Shown here one piece after another: positions 43,792 through 56,006 of a stretch of DNA of 64,000 nucleotides. Made by a program: the position numbers and the translations under genes. Position 1 is the stretch's first letter. Each line of letters opens with the position of its first letter. The notes below the pieces were generated by a model. The model saw only the letters and a program-made list of their open reading frames with translations. It was not told where the DNA came from and did no database searches. The stretch comes from Eucommia ulmoides (taxonomy: Eukaryota; Streptophyta; Magnoliopsida; Garryales; Eucommiaceae): NCBI GenBank assembly GCA_016647705.1, contig CM028338.1, forward strand, positions 18,125,577 to 18,189,576, read 5' to 3'.

Positions 43792-45110
43792 AAATATCCA
43801 TTTTTCTAATACTTGGTGTTTAGGTTGGTCAGGACCAAATTGAAGCAAAAAAGCATAAACTCCAACTGATGTTACTTTAACTGCAACTAGCCGAAACGAC
43901 TGTTTTACCAATTAAAAAGTTCAGGCCACCGGTTGTTTAAGAACCACTTGGCTGATTTAATTAGAAAATTTTGGGAAAATCAAAGAATATCTACTGTACT
44001 AGTTTTTTTTGCCTGCTTATAGTTTGTAAACTTTCATGTGATGTATGCTGTTGGTGTATTTGGGACATTTTGAATGCACTCATTGGGTGTTATTGTGTGT
44101 TAAATGTATCTTGACCTTGATGACGAGCAACATTTTCTCGTAGATCGTGCGTTAATTCATCTTTTCTTTATTGAAACTATGTGGTACCTTTTGTGATTTT
44201 ATGTAGCGGTTTTATCGATCAATCCCTTCGTGCCAAATATTACCAAATTGGACTTGAATCTGCAGATTCTTATTTGGGTTGGCCACCCAAGCCAAAAACG
44301 ACAAAATTTGACATTTCTAATAATGAGTGCATCTATTGATGGATTTTTATGATATCACCAAAAGTTTACAGATTATTGTTTCAGGAAGATATGCCATCCC
44401 CCAAAAGAAGTAATTTTGAGCATGTGGATGAGTATGATTCAACTATATTGTTCTGCTTCCTTGTTATTCTAGGTTTCGTTTGGGTGAGTGATTTGGACAA
44501 GGTATTTGATTTCGAAATAGGATTTGTGAATTTTTATGTTTTTCTAAAGACAATTTTATAAATCATTTTTGCGAAATCAAATACCATATCCAAAAAAGGG
44601 ACCTCTGGTGTTTGTCTTAGTCACTTGTATTTTTGTTTTTTATGTTCATTACGAAAGCAACTGTTCTGGGATGTTAGCATTTTATTGCTTAATGTTATTT
44701 TGTGGGCAATTACAGCTTTCTTTCATGTGTTCTTGTTTATGTGACCTAATTATTCTGCCTTCCATCTTGTTTTGGTTTTAAAAAATCAGGAACCTGGGGA
44801 AAAGAATGTTGCTAGACAAACCACAGAGTTATCTGATCGGATTGCTGGAATCGTTTCTTGAACTCTGTTTGCTCAAAGACGACACATTCGGAAAGAGGAA
44901 TCCGGCAGACAAAAGGCTTATTATAAGCGAGTAAATTCGATCAGAGAACTTTCTGCAATTATATACTGATGTATGAACAAATTGAGAAAGCAGAAAGTGA
45001 TGAGGAAGATAAAGCCGGTCATCTCTATTTGCTTTCAAGTCAGGTTCTATCTGTGGCTAGAAATGAAAACATACCAATTAGTTTCTGCTTCACATGTGTT
45101 ATGCTAATAG
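43792..45110 (+). pseudogene. further coding-like islands of the decayed gene
   Basis: Continuing across copia F, acceptor-like sites precede protein-like stretches. At 43825 DQIEAKKHKLQLMLL and, after a stop, AETTVLPIKKFRPPVV. At 44385 EDMPSPKRSNFEHVDEYDST. At 44791 EPGEKNVARQTTELSDRIAG. At 44870 onward FAQRRHIRKEESGRQKAYYK, RVNSIREL and, after another shift, EQIEKAESDEEDKAGHLYLL. Composition (charged, helical) is unlike the surrounding AT-rich DNA. Stops between islands argue for a pseudogene or untranslated exons. The family was not recognised. Confidence 0.35.
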
Positions 45111-48100
45111 ATTAAGAGTTCCAGCTGGCTTTTTTTTTTTTTTTTGGTCGTGGTGTTGTTAAGGGTTAAGTTGTGTAGGATCACTGAATGTTGGTTAGTA
45201 TCGTTTATTGACATGTGATAGCTGTGAAGCTGGTTTATCACTTACTGTGTGATCATCTATAAAAATCTGAATGAAAAGCATGTGTCGCGCTCCCTGGGTT
45301 GGGGGTGAAAGGTTATGAATGAATTTTTTGTTTAATTTGTGGGATTTGTTGTGTCATTTGTTTCTAAAAGTGATTTTTTGTAGAAAAGATTTACTACGTT
45401 TAGAATCACTAATTATGCCATTAACTTGCATTCGATAACAAAATTAACTAATCATTTAAAAAATAAGAATCACTTAAAAATTATTTAAACTTAACTAATC
45501 ATTTAAAAAATAAGAATCACTTAAAAATTATTCAAAAGTTTAAGTAATGTGTGATTCACTTAATTTTTTTAGCACTTATCATTTAATGTTATAAAATGTC
45601 TAATTATCACCATAAATATTTTTCACTAATACTGTATAATCTCATGAAAAAAATTGTATACAAAAAAATATTGATCGAGAAAATATTAAATCGAGAAAAA
45701 AAAAAAAGAGAAAAATTTATAGAGAAAAAATATTTTTAAAAAATAAAATTATTTTAGGAGAAAAAATTTATACAAAAATAATTTTTTTAAGTGAAAAAAG
45801 TAAATTCCTTAAATTTAATACAAAAAATTTAAACATCGTCAAACATGTCCTCATTTTGCAGTGTTGTCGTTGATGTTCGGTATTGTTTTTGAGAACGAAC
45901 TTAAAAATAATCTGTGCCCCCCCCCCCCCCCCCCCCCTCTTTAGCTGAGTGGTACGTGGGTCTGCAAGTGATTTTATAGTTGCTTTTAATTGTGGGGCCA
46001 CATTGAAGCGTTTGAAAAAATAGAGGGCCTCAAATGGTGCGCTTCAATGTAGAGGTGTTTAGTTGAAATAAGTGCCAGAGTATAAGGGTTTTGCACAATG
46101 ATTTTGAACCTCCCTATTAGCTTTAAAAACGTGTTCTGCAGTCTTATTCACCTCCTACAAAACCTCAACATTATTACGTTATTTTAACAATTCTTTAAGG
46201 TCTTTCATTTTTGTGCTCGCTTCTAAAATTGGGGATTAATATAGAAAAACAAACAAAACAGTGTTCCTTTTCCCAAAAATTTCGAAGTAATTTGAAAATA
46301 ATACCTAAATTTCTTAAGAATTTGAGAAAAAAAATGTTGAATCCTATTCACTCTCACAAAATTATTTTCACTCCCATCCAAGCGGTCACTACCAGTCCGC
46401 TTGCCACTACACATTTAAAGGGAAAAAAAACAAATGTTGCAACCAAACGTGTTTCTTATTTCTATCTCATAAAAAAAAAAAAAAAAAATTAAAAATTTCA
46501 AGACAATGGTCATTACCAAACATATTTCTATCCTATAAATACTCTAGAATGGAAATAGAATTCTCATTCCAGTTTATGAAAAGTTAAAACAGAAAAAGAG
46601 AAACACTAACCAAAGGCCACCTTAGTTGTTCGATTGTTTTCTTCAACTTGATAAAAGAAATATTAATATGGTTAGCTGAAATGACCAAATTCAGTGTAAA
46701 TGTTAGTTTGGATAAGATTCTGCATTTAAACAAATATAGGATGAGGGAGAGAACAATAAGCATATGACAACTTCATCCAGAAAGTTGACTTTTATTACTT
46801 GGAATTAATATACTCTATGGAAACCAATTGAACTTAGCCTCGTCTTAGCATCTCCATACGTCGATTTCTTAAATGTCAAAACACATCATACTTTGTATAT
46901 CCAATGGATGAGGAGAGTCGCCTATTTGTTGGAATTCAAAAATTATTTTCAAAATTCGCAAAAATAATCATAGAAATTATGAAAACTTAGTAGGTTAAAA
47001 CTAATTTTTTAGAGAATAAAATACTATTAATTTATTTTTAAAATAAAAATGTTAGTGTTGTAGCTGAATAAATTTTAAAATTTTGGAGAACGAGAAAATT
47101 GTGATGAGATTGATGTAAATATTGTATGGGAGAGAGTGCAGATAAAGAGAGATTTAAAAATTTAAAAAAAAAAAAATTGAGAGAAAAAAGGGAATTATCT
47201 CTTTAGAAATAAATAAACATAGAATATTTAAACGGGGAGCTGACCAAGGAATCCCAAAAAGGTATAAAAACTATCAATTAAACCTGCAATTTTTTATGTG
47301 AACCGAGCAATCCTTATTATATTTTCGTGACTAAAATGCCTCTATTTAGTGCGTCACTACATAACATCATATAATCAACTCTCTCTAATACGAAACTTAT
47401 TTAGGTAACAAGTGATTATAAAATGTGGAACAAAATGTTTGTTTTAATCTCAATCCGAACGTGAAATGACAAAATTTGTACACATCAATTATATGCAAAT
47501 AATTATCTTTAAAATAAGATATAAATCACATTTTTTTGGAATTGTTTATCGTAATGAATATAAATGTTACATGTAAACTTTATTATTTAGATGTTAATTG
47601 TAACATTGTATAGTTCGTGTGATACCAATGTTGAATGTAAAGTTCGGTATTTGATATTAATATTTTTTTTTTTTTGGAGTTCTAAATTGGAATACATGTG
47701 GATGTTATATTTATTATTAACTATAATGTTATTCTGTATGTCCCCTGATTATTGTATCCAATGTAATAGAAAACTAAAAAATCTGGAAGTACCATATTGA
47801 ATGTAACATTAATGTAAAAACTGAAACTAATGAAAAAAAATAATAATGAATTTGATATGGTTGTGAAGATCTTATTTAGATGAATTTGAATATATAATTA
47901 GACTGTGAAAAAAAAAGGGTACAATGGTAGTTATTTTGGTTTTAATAAAATAATTTTGTTGAATATGAAGACTTTTAATTCCTTATAATTTGCAAGGAAA
48001 TTAAATAACATGATTTTCTTAAATACGGAAACTCTCTCATAGATTTAGTGAGGGTAAATCTATCAATGAAAAATATGTGGATTTGAATTTGGGAACTGCA

Positions 48101-48775
48101 CCGCGCATGTAAAATGTGTTCTAGGAGTTCTGGGTTTATTATCAAATCAGTGGAATTAGTCGGTAATTTGGTGTCTTTAGGTCCTCTTGGTAGTTTTTCC
48201 TATTTAAAATTAAGAAGGTAAGTTATTTCGTAAAATAATCTTATAGTGAAGAGTTTGTATTTGGAAACTAAACAAAACATATCCTTATAACTGTCGATCA
48301 TGTACGACCACATGTTCGTTTAATACTTTTTCTTTTCTTTTTCAATATTGAAATTACCTAATGCAGGGAGTTCTACTATGTTAGTATTTCAATGTGATTG
48401 GTGTTGGATTTATTTTCCATTGTGGAAGGAGTTGGTGGTTAGGTAAGTGTGAGGAAAACTTCACCTCATGAAATAATTTTTGAGGTTGAGAGACTCAAAA
48501 CCATCCTACACTGGTATCATAGCCTAAATTACAACTACTTTGACCCAATAGACACAAAGAGAGAGACTGATAGAAGGTTAGTCGACCAAAAACCCGATGT
48601 GTGAAGGGAAGATTGTTGAGTTTATCCCATTGAAGAAGCTGATAATGAGGTTATAAATGTGAGAGAAAACCTCACCTCATGAGCTAGTTTTGGGGTTTGA
48701 GAGAGATTCAAGGCTATCCCACAATTAGATTGCAAAACGACATCTTGGAATGCCAGTAGCATTTCCCATTTATAT
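45111..48775. other. AT-rich intergenic DNA
   Basis: No gene. Features seen: a 21-base run of C at 45917-45937; a duplicated TTAACTAATCATTTAAAAAA segment at about 45446 and 45490; MITE-like sequence at about 46330-46620; and two related segments at about 48450 and 48670 (AACTTCACCTCATGA and AACCTCACCTCATGA). Confidence 0.5.
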
Positions 48776-48781
48776 TTTATT
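48776..48781 (-). terminator. candidate poly(A) signal of the FIT-like gene
   Basis: AATAAA on the - strand, about 180 bp downstream of the stop codon. It is the nearest canonical signal in the 3' flank, and its position suits a plant 3' UTR. Confidence 0.45.
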
Positions 48782-48962
48782 ACTCATCCCTCTTACATAA
48801 TAATATTTTGGACATTTTGAAAAGCAACATTTCCCATTTACATTGGTGAAGCAAAAGACAGCCAATGTTCTTACTTGTATGGAATAGAAGTAGAGAAAAA
48901 GATGCCGACCATGACAATGATCATGATGATGTTAATATGATGAATAAGGCATAAGGTGATCA

Positions 48963-49052
48963 TCAAAATTCAAATCCTTTGTTAGCTAGAGCCCCCGCTA
49001 TGAGCAGCTTCATATTTGATGGCAGGATCATGTCCATCTCATGCTCCCTAAC
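48963..49052 (-). CDS. FIT: FIT-like exon 4 and stop
   Basis: 29 codons plus TGA: VREHEMDMILPSNMKLLI then AGALANKGFEF. The acceptor is AATTACAG. The exon is too short to stand out as an open frame but fits the FIT C-terminus. Confidence 0.88.
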   Translation of the reverse strand, partial: VREHEMDMILPSNMKLLIAGALANKGFEF

Positions 49053-49877
49053 CTGTAATTATCAGTGATACAACTTGCTAGTAAGTAGACAAAATTGAAT
49101 AAAAAAGAAGGATGCGGATAAAGAAAACGTACTCTAAGTGTGAATGTTAGTACAAAAATTTCAGAAGCGGTAGCCAAGTTGGAGTTCTGCACGACGAAGC
49201 TAGTAAGAGACTCGAGAGCTTGGTAGAGTAATACCGCGACACCTTGTCCTTTGTTGCAAATTATTTTGACATAAAACCCTCTTTCCTCCACTTGAAACAC
49301 ATCCATCTACAATGCCATAAAATCAAAATAAGATCAATACATTTTGCTCAGTGCAGAAGGCGCACTAAACTGGCATGATATAGGGTATCTCAGTGCACGA
49401 AAGCTCCTGTCATTACGAGGTCTGGAGAGGGTTAGATGGACACAGTCTTATCCCCATATACAAAAGGACTTTTTCTAAGATTTGAACCCGAGATATCAAG
49501 GTCACACAACCTTACCATTATACCCAAGGCTCACCCTCTAAACTGACATGATATATAGTGGAGAAATTAAATGAGTTAGTGATATTATGAATTGAACCTG
49601 CAAAATCTTCTTGAATGTTTGAGGGTAATTTGGAAGTTTGAGCTTGTTTGGATTATCACATGAGGCTCCTTCATATTTGTTGACTCTTGGTAATGAGGAG
49701 GCCTCCAGGGCTGCAATCTCAGCCTTTAGCTTCTTGGCCTGCATTTGTAGTTCTTGAACATACATTGCAGCGTCTCCAACAATGGAGGCTTTGTCCATCT
49801 GCATTTTTACATGGATGTCAGAAGTAGTCATGGACCAAGTAGCTTTCCTCTAATAGAAAATTACATTCAGAATCTTG

Positions 49878-49913
<36 letters not shown>

Positions 49914-50767
49914 GAAGAAGAAGGGGGAATTAGACCCGAAATGTTATGAACTTGAAATCAAAGACTAAGGGATGAGTATATCATATAACATACTTTCAAA
50001 TTTCCGAAGTTAATAATTAGTGTTCGTTTACTGTTTCTGTTTCTGATTTTTCTTTTCTGCTCTTAGAAAGTTGAGAACATCAAAGAAATATGAGAATAAA
50101 ATATCCGTTCCAATATGGTTTCCAGATTTTATGAATTTTTTTTGGGAACATCTCATATTTTTGTTTCGGTTCCAAGTCTTTTGGGAACATAAATAGAAAT
50201 ATGGAAACCAATAAATTAGACAAACGCCAACTAGTTTCCCATTTTGTCCTGGATCCCAACTAGGTAAAGTAAACAAAACATAGAAGAGGTAGGCACCTTA
50301 GTTATGTTTGGAACCAGGGACCTCAATGCATAGAGCTCCTCCTTCATGCTCCCTCTTCTCCGCCGCTCCGACACCAAAGCCCTCGACCGATCAGCTTTCG
50401 AACTCTTCTTCATAGGCCCACTAGTAGTCGTTGTCGTGGTGGTGGTTCCAGAAGATTCGTGCCCATCGTTCTCATCTTCTCCCTTAGTTACTTCTCCATA
50501 GAGTGAATTAAGAATAGCAGAATCCAATTCTGGAACACTGGTAGCATCGTAACCAAGGAAGTGATGATCTTGATGACCAATGGCTGGTGGCGCAAACTGC
50601 AGATCATGAATATCATCAACCAAACACCCAGTGATGTGTTCACCGTCGTAGTAAGGGCAGAAGTTGACTATTGGTTCCTCAGTTTCACCTCTAACGAGCT
50701 CAATGAACTGCTCAAAATTTGCTTCATCCATAAAATCTATCATGCCAAAGTCACTTGTATGCTCCAT
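48963..50767 (-). CDS. FIT: FIT/FER-like bHLH transcription factor (whole gene, 4 exons)
   Basis: Exons 50767-50297, 49798-49598, 49306-49133 and 49052-48963 encode 311 residues; Arabidopsis FIT is about the same length. All introns are phase 0 and GT-AG (498, 291 and 80 bp). The N-terminus has the FIT-type FEQFIELVRG motif. The bHLH domain (about 124-190) reads KADRSRALVSERRRRG, LYALRSLVPNITKMDKASIV and GDAAMYVQELQMQAKKLKAE. The C-terminal third is ACT-like and includes VLTFTLRVREHEMDMILPS. In the family, FIT pairs with subgroup Ib bHLH proteins and activates iron-uptake genes such as FRO2 and IRT1 in root epidermis. One basic-region residue is Ser where Arabidopsis FIT has Arg (RRRRGSM). 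The function is inferred from homology; a FIT paralogue is possible. Confidence 0.92.
49133..49306 (-). CDS. FIT: FIT-like exon 3
   Basis: 58 codons from MDVFQVEERGFYVKIICNKG to VLTFTLR, then donor GTACGT. It matches the ACT-like C-terminal domain of FIT-group bHLH proteins. Confidence 0.9.
49598..49798 (-). CDS. FIT: FIT-like exon 2
   Basis: 67 codons beginning MDKASIVGDA after acceptor ATGCAG and ending TFKKILQ before donor GTTCAA. It holds the loop end, helix 2 and the following leucine-rich segment (LQMQAKKLKAEIAALEAS). The junction NITK-MDKAS is a conserved bHLH intron position. Confidence 0.92.
49881..49911. repeat. A31 homopolymer in FIT-like intron 1
   Basis: 31 consecutive A bases on the + strand (T on the coding strand), followed by TAGAAGAAGAAG. 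On the coding strand it is a T-run inside intron 1, about 80 bp before the acceptor. It is prone to length variation and sequencing error. Confidence 0.9.
50297..50767 (-). CDS. FIT: FIT-like exon 1
   Basis: 157 codons from ATG (MEHTSDFGMIDF) to VPNITK, then donor GTGCCT. It contains the acidic N-terminal half, a run of eight Thr before the basic region, and the basic region with helix 1. The start is the first in-frame Met before the FIT-like N-terminal motif. Confidence 0.92.
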
Positions 50768-50839
50768 TGAGTTTCCAGAAACATATAACTTGAGTTATGA
50801 AAGGACTTTAGTCAGCATATATATATATGTGTGTGTGTG

Positions 50840-50893
<54 letters not shown>

Positions 50894-51000
50894 GAGAGAG
50901 AGAGGGTGGTGTAGGCCATTAGTATATCTAATTTGTAGTGTGAACATAATCTTTTCATGGTATCAAGATATATGTTGTGGTGGTTTTGTTTAAAATCAGT
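50768..51000 (-). promoter_or_regulatory. FIT-like 5' region with compound microsatellite
   Basis: About 50 bp before the ATG lies (AT)6 at 50817-50828, then (GT)n to about 50841 and (GA)n to about 50904. On the coding strand this is a CT-rich stretch followed by a TATA-like run. CT-rich tracts and a TATA motif at this distance are common in plant core promoters, so the microsatellite may be part of the promoter or leader. Confidence 0.5.
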
Positions 51001-54000
51001 GAGGGAGTTGACACAATAGCCAAAATATAATTGCTATCAAAAGTAGTGGTTTTCATGCCTTTGACCTATCTAGTTCATTATCTTACTGAAATTGATTGCT
51101 GAGAAAAATTAAATAATTTTTTTATTAATAGTTTTTATTTAATATTTTACGTAATGTAAATTACTTGGGGTAGAATTACATGGTAATTATTATTATTGAT
51201 GATAGTGGGTTAGTGGAAATAATTAAATAGTTAATGTTGAATAACGAGAAGTCATGAGTTATTAGTTTGAAATAGTATATATACTCAATGTATTTTCTCA
51301 TTTGAAATAAGTGTGAAGTACTTAGCACCCTTTAATCAGGAGTGAAGAGTTGAATTTTGGCCCTTGCCTCTTGGTTAAGAGTGTACACTAGATTTATCAG
51401 GTCAAATCAATGCACGATGATAGAAATTATGAGAACATGCCTTGGCCCATAGATGGGGTTTCTATAGTTGGATGATCGAGCCTTAATAGGTATCCTATGT
51501 ACCTCGGTAAGTTTTCAAGGATCAGGTCATGCGTAGTTCCTGCACAAGCATCCCCTGTTGTTTGAATAGCATGGAGAATGAAGATGGCTTTCCCAGGAAA
51601 GTCAAGGGACTTCTCTAGAGAAGCACCTTGATACAAGGTTGAGAAAATGTCATAAAATCGACACCTTTTTTTTATTTTTTCATTTTGACCAGACTTACTT
51701 GGGTTTCCTACTTATCTTGGTTTTTCCCAAGAATCAAGTTGTAACATAGTTACAAATAGCAAAATGATTTTGAGAGACATACCTGACACATGTCAAGATA
51801 TCTACATTCACTAGCAATAATCTGCTTTATCCCAACATTAGTTGCGTAAAATCAATTGTTATCTTGATTGTTGGTCTGCTGAAGTCTTTGAATGACGTTG
51901 TTTTGATTGTTCCTACAGAAGGCCTAGTGCTTAGAGCACTTGAATGGTACTCTTCAATTATATGAAGATCCTATCGGATGATGGCACAATCATTTTTCTG
52001 ATGACATTCTGGTACATCCTGACGCTTTGTAGGAATTGGTAAGGTCTACTGTCAAGACAATTTTATGTGAAGTTGACCTCTTGTCTAACTTCTGATTTGT
52101 TGAAGCCACTGTTAGAGTTGAATGACTAGTGAGGTTATCGGCTGGGTTAAATGCCCACAGATTGTATATTTTGCTTGGTGGAGCTACCAGATAGGTATAT
52201 GGGTGCAAATGTAATGTCAATGATGGCCTATAGATGCAAAATTTTATTCAAGATGCCACAGGCTCTTATAAAATATGATAACTAATGTGTATGCATGATA
52301 TGCATGCTTAAATGAATCATAATGCATGGTGCTTTGTGCAATGTTTGGATACTGGCATATTTATTTTGAATTTATGAAAAAATATGTCTTGGAAATCCAG
52401 GATCTATATGATGATATTGCATGATGACACTTATGTAAATGAAAGCATTTTCTTTATTTTCCTTTCATTCTAGTTATATGAGCCTAAACATTATAATGTA
52501 TGATTTTGATGATGCCAAATGTTTTCCTAGAATGATTTCCTAGGGAATCTAGGGTCTACCTGGAGATGCCAAAAAAAATTGTATGGGATGTTTTTTTCCT
52601 TTGTTTTTTCCTTTCTTTATTGCTTGTATTAGTTACCTTTTGCTATCATCCATCTCTCCTAGGTGCTTTCATATTATCTTCGACACAAAAGACTGACCGG
52701 TGCTTTTAAGAAGCTTTCAGCTCATATGCTCCTACTTTCGTTGTAACTAAAATTTGGGCCTAGGATTGAGATTTATCTTTGAAAAATATATGGCTTTTGG
52801 TTATACTATGGGAAGGTTTTGACAAAATGGTATAGAGTTATTTCTTGTTAACTCGAGATTTCCTAGAATGGGAAAATCAGTCTCATGATAAGTTGGAGTA
52901 ATTGGATTACTTAACAAGGTTTTTTCTCACCCTTTTCCTATGTTTTCTCGAGTTCAATTCTAATATTTTGAGGCATTATTCCTATATGTGCTATGCATAT
53001 TTTTTTTATACAAGATTATTTTGGCTAGAGTATACTTAAGCAATTATATTCAACATTCAATCAACTCATTGAATGCTGCGATTTTTACATCGACTTAATC
53101 TAGATTATGATAAATATGATTTCAATAGCAATTTGGACCAAATATATGTATTTATTAGTTTGAAGAGGTTGTCTAACTCAATTCCATCAAATTCTCATAT
53201 TTGATCTTTTCTGAGATTGTTATCGAGGTCACCTATGACCCTGCACGTTTCCTAGGATTTCTTCGGAATTCAACTTCCTTCCTTTTGTTTTGATACTGAG
53301 GGAAACTTTAATGAGCACCCTTAATATAAATGATGAATAAATAAAATAAAAGAGAAGAAGACAAATGATAGCCGAGATGACTAATCTAATGTTGATTGTT
53401 CAGAAAGTATTGAGAGAATTTTTTATTTTTTTTTCTTTTGTTTTTCACTTGGGAAATCAACGTCTCGCGCCCTTCTAAATAATCCATGCAGCGAGCTTTG
53501 GGTAGTGATCCTAGTCTAGTTGGCCCAAGTCACTAGGTGTTGAGACACCCCTACGACTTAATCACTCGAACTATGACGATTGCTTGATCAACTTGATCAC
53601 CTTCGTGTGACCACTCAGTGTTTAAAAAATTTCCAAGACCGTTTTTTTTTCAACACAAATTAGCTGGACATCACATAGAGATGATGGAAAAACTTGAGTC
53701 AATCTTGAGGTTTTTGTTGATTTGGCGCTATCCATGCTGATTCTTCAATGCCGACTTCTTTTTTGTAGTGACTTCTGATCTCCTTATAGCTTATTTCCTT
53801 CTTTCGTAGAATGAAAGTATTCTTTTGGTTACATGCCTTACTCATTTTGTTGGTAAGTATAGGTCTCGCATATTTCTAAAAACTTCTTTGATGAATATTT
53901 AGTTTTTTTCGAAATGCGACCCTATCTAATTGATTTGCCTTTCGGCCACCTGCCTTTTCCTTGGGAATTTTTCTTTGGTGAGGCTAGGTTCCAAGGTTTA

Positions 54001-54990
54001 TTCCTTCTTTCCCAAGGCTTCTTAGGAACGATACCAGCCTTAGGTCTTTATTTCATTGTCCCGTGTTCTTCTTGATAGGTATGTTGGCTACAAGCCTTCT
54101 CTTTAATTTTTTGTTGTTTCTTCACAGCTCCTAGGTTAGAACATATGTACCGATTCCACATCAGGGTTTTCAGTTTTTTCTAATTTTCTCATATTTTTTG
54201 TCAATATCTCACCATTGTCTAGTTGAAACAAGACATTTCTTTTAACTTTTTCCTTTAGATGATGGTCTAATTTAGTATTGAAATCATATTATCATTACTT
54301 TGATTATTTGTGGTGTGTGAATTATGACAAGCAAATTAATTACTTGAAAGTTAGAGCTTGAAGCCTCGAGTCGACTTTACATAAAATAAGCATACATTCA
54401 TTGATATGTAGATATAGTATATAGGCATTTAAGATAATGCCTAATTCATTGAAAAATACTTAAGAAATTAAAGGGAAATGCATAGATATATATTTTCTTC
54501 TTAAAGTTTGTCGGTCCTTTGAGAAGCTTATTACCCCTACTTGGATGAGATCCTCGACGTGGTTCTTGGGGAAGTTGCATTAGTCTGTGTGATGGCTAGC
54601 CCCTCCAAAGTGGTATTGAAAGAAATTGCGAGGGTTAAACCTCAGATCTTGAGTGCTCCAATGGTAAGGAGGAATTGGTACTAACAACTAATTTTTGAAG
54701 TAGTAGTTGTCTATTTAAGATAGTGGAATAGGGAGTGGGCTGAATGGTCTATTCTACTTAGGTGCTCGGGTGGGCATAAAATTTTGGTGAGATCGCTAGA
54801 TTGTTGCTTGAGGTTGGCTGCAGGTTTGAGGAGAGCTACTCGAGAAAATAGAGTGCGGGAGAGAGATGAAAAACTGGTGTTTAGAGGTCCCGATTATCGA
54901 GGTCGTACGCAGACTTCCATCTTTTGGGGTAGTATGCTTACTATAGGGCTGATAAGCTGGTATGGATGGTTTGATTTTTATTTTTTTTAT
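51001..54990. repeat. degenerate repeat DNA upstream of FIT, no gene
   Basis: No supported gene. 52025-52140 (GGTAAGGTCTACTGTCAAGA ... GAAGCCACTGTTAGAG) is clearly related to 24300-24400 in the LTR-type insertion of the TE nest. This stretch therefore probably belongs to a decayed gypsy element of that family. No recognisable pol domain was found. Confidence 0.4.
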
Positions 54991-56006
54991 TTTTTTTTTA
55001 TAGATTAGTCAATGTAGTCAATCTGCATTCATATTTAGCTATTTCTCATTGGATTGAGTTTTCTTTAGGTTCGAGGTGTTTCTCCTGGCTAGATAGTTCT
55101 TGGCTTATGGCAGTGACCCAAATGTTGACCGAGGTTTTGTTTGATTCTTCGATAAGTGACCAAATTAAAGATTGAACTTCCTAGGGAAAGTGGATTAAAA
55201 AAATGGAAATATATATTTGACACTTGAAGCACCCGTTTAAGTAGTTATAATATATTATTATTCATATGATATTTTTCCCGTATAACTAACAATTGAACAC
55301 AAATAAGGTAAAGAATAGATGACAAACCCCAAGGCAAAGATATGAGAAGAAATGGAGCAATAGTCCCCAAACAGAGTATCCTGCCATCACAAAAAGTTCA
55401 GCGTCACCATTACTGACCAGCAAAACTCCAAGACAATACCAATGTCGATAATTTAGTCACTTGATTATGAAACCAAACAAAAAAATGAAGAGTTATCCCA
55501 TAATAACTAAGATGCAGTTACGACATGATAATGAAGAATTTTTCCTTCCGCAGCAAGTTTTGACAGGAAAGCAAGGGACTAGGGAATCCTTACTTCACCC
55601 AGACAAGTTCAGCCATTCATATGTCATGCCTTGCTTCCAGGATAGAGTATCTGGTAAGAAGAAAAGTACAAGAGTACGTAAGCTTTTAAGGACAAGAACA
55701 AGGCAGAAGCCGAATAATATTTCCAAAACATTAGGAAGCAATCAACCAAGCACCAGATATGTAATTGAGGAAAAATATGGGAGTTTCTTTCTACCTAACT
55801 TTCTTTTCATATTTTGTTTTGAACATAAGAAGGAAAGTGAGATTTCCACGCCAGAAGAAAACCCTTTCATTAACTCCAAAAAGAAAGAATAAACTAACCT
55901 TAGGCACTTTATTTAGCAGGAATTGATATCCCAAATTCACTGTAAGCACCCTCGGTCGAAAGTCGGGGCCCATCTCATTAAAATCAACTTCTTCGAGAGA
56001 AGTATA
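54991..56006. other. unassigned DNA with two open stretches
   Basis: A 143-codon + frame at 55461-55892 and a - strand stretch at 55910-56015 (EEVDFNEMGPDFRPRVLTVN, then LGYQFLLNKVPK before a GTTAGT donor-like site) look protein-like but match no family I recognise. Either could be a piece of a decayed element or gene. Confidence 0.25.

Noticed and set aside
45917..45937. 21-base C run (also shorter C runs near 21290 and G runs near 36804)
   Set aside because: Simple homopolymers. A possible sequencing artefact; no biological claim.
55461..55892. 143-codon + frame, Lys/Arg-rich
   Set aside because: No recognised motif, in a repeat-rich stretch. The opposite strand reads equally well. Not enough to call a gene.
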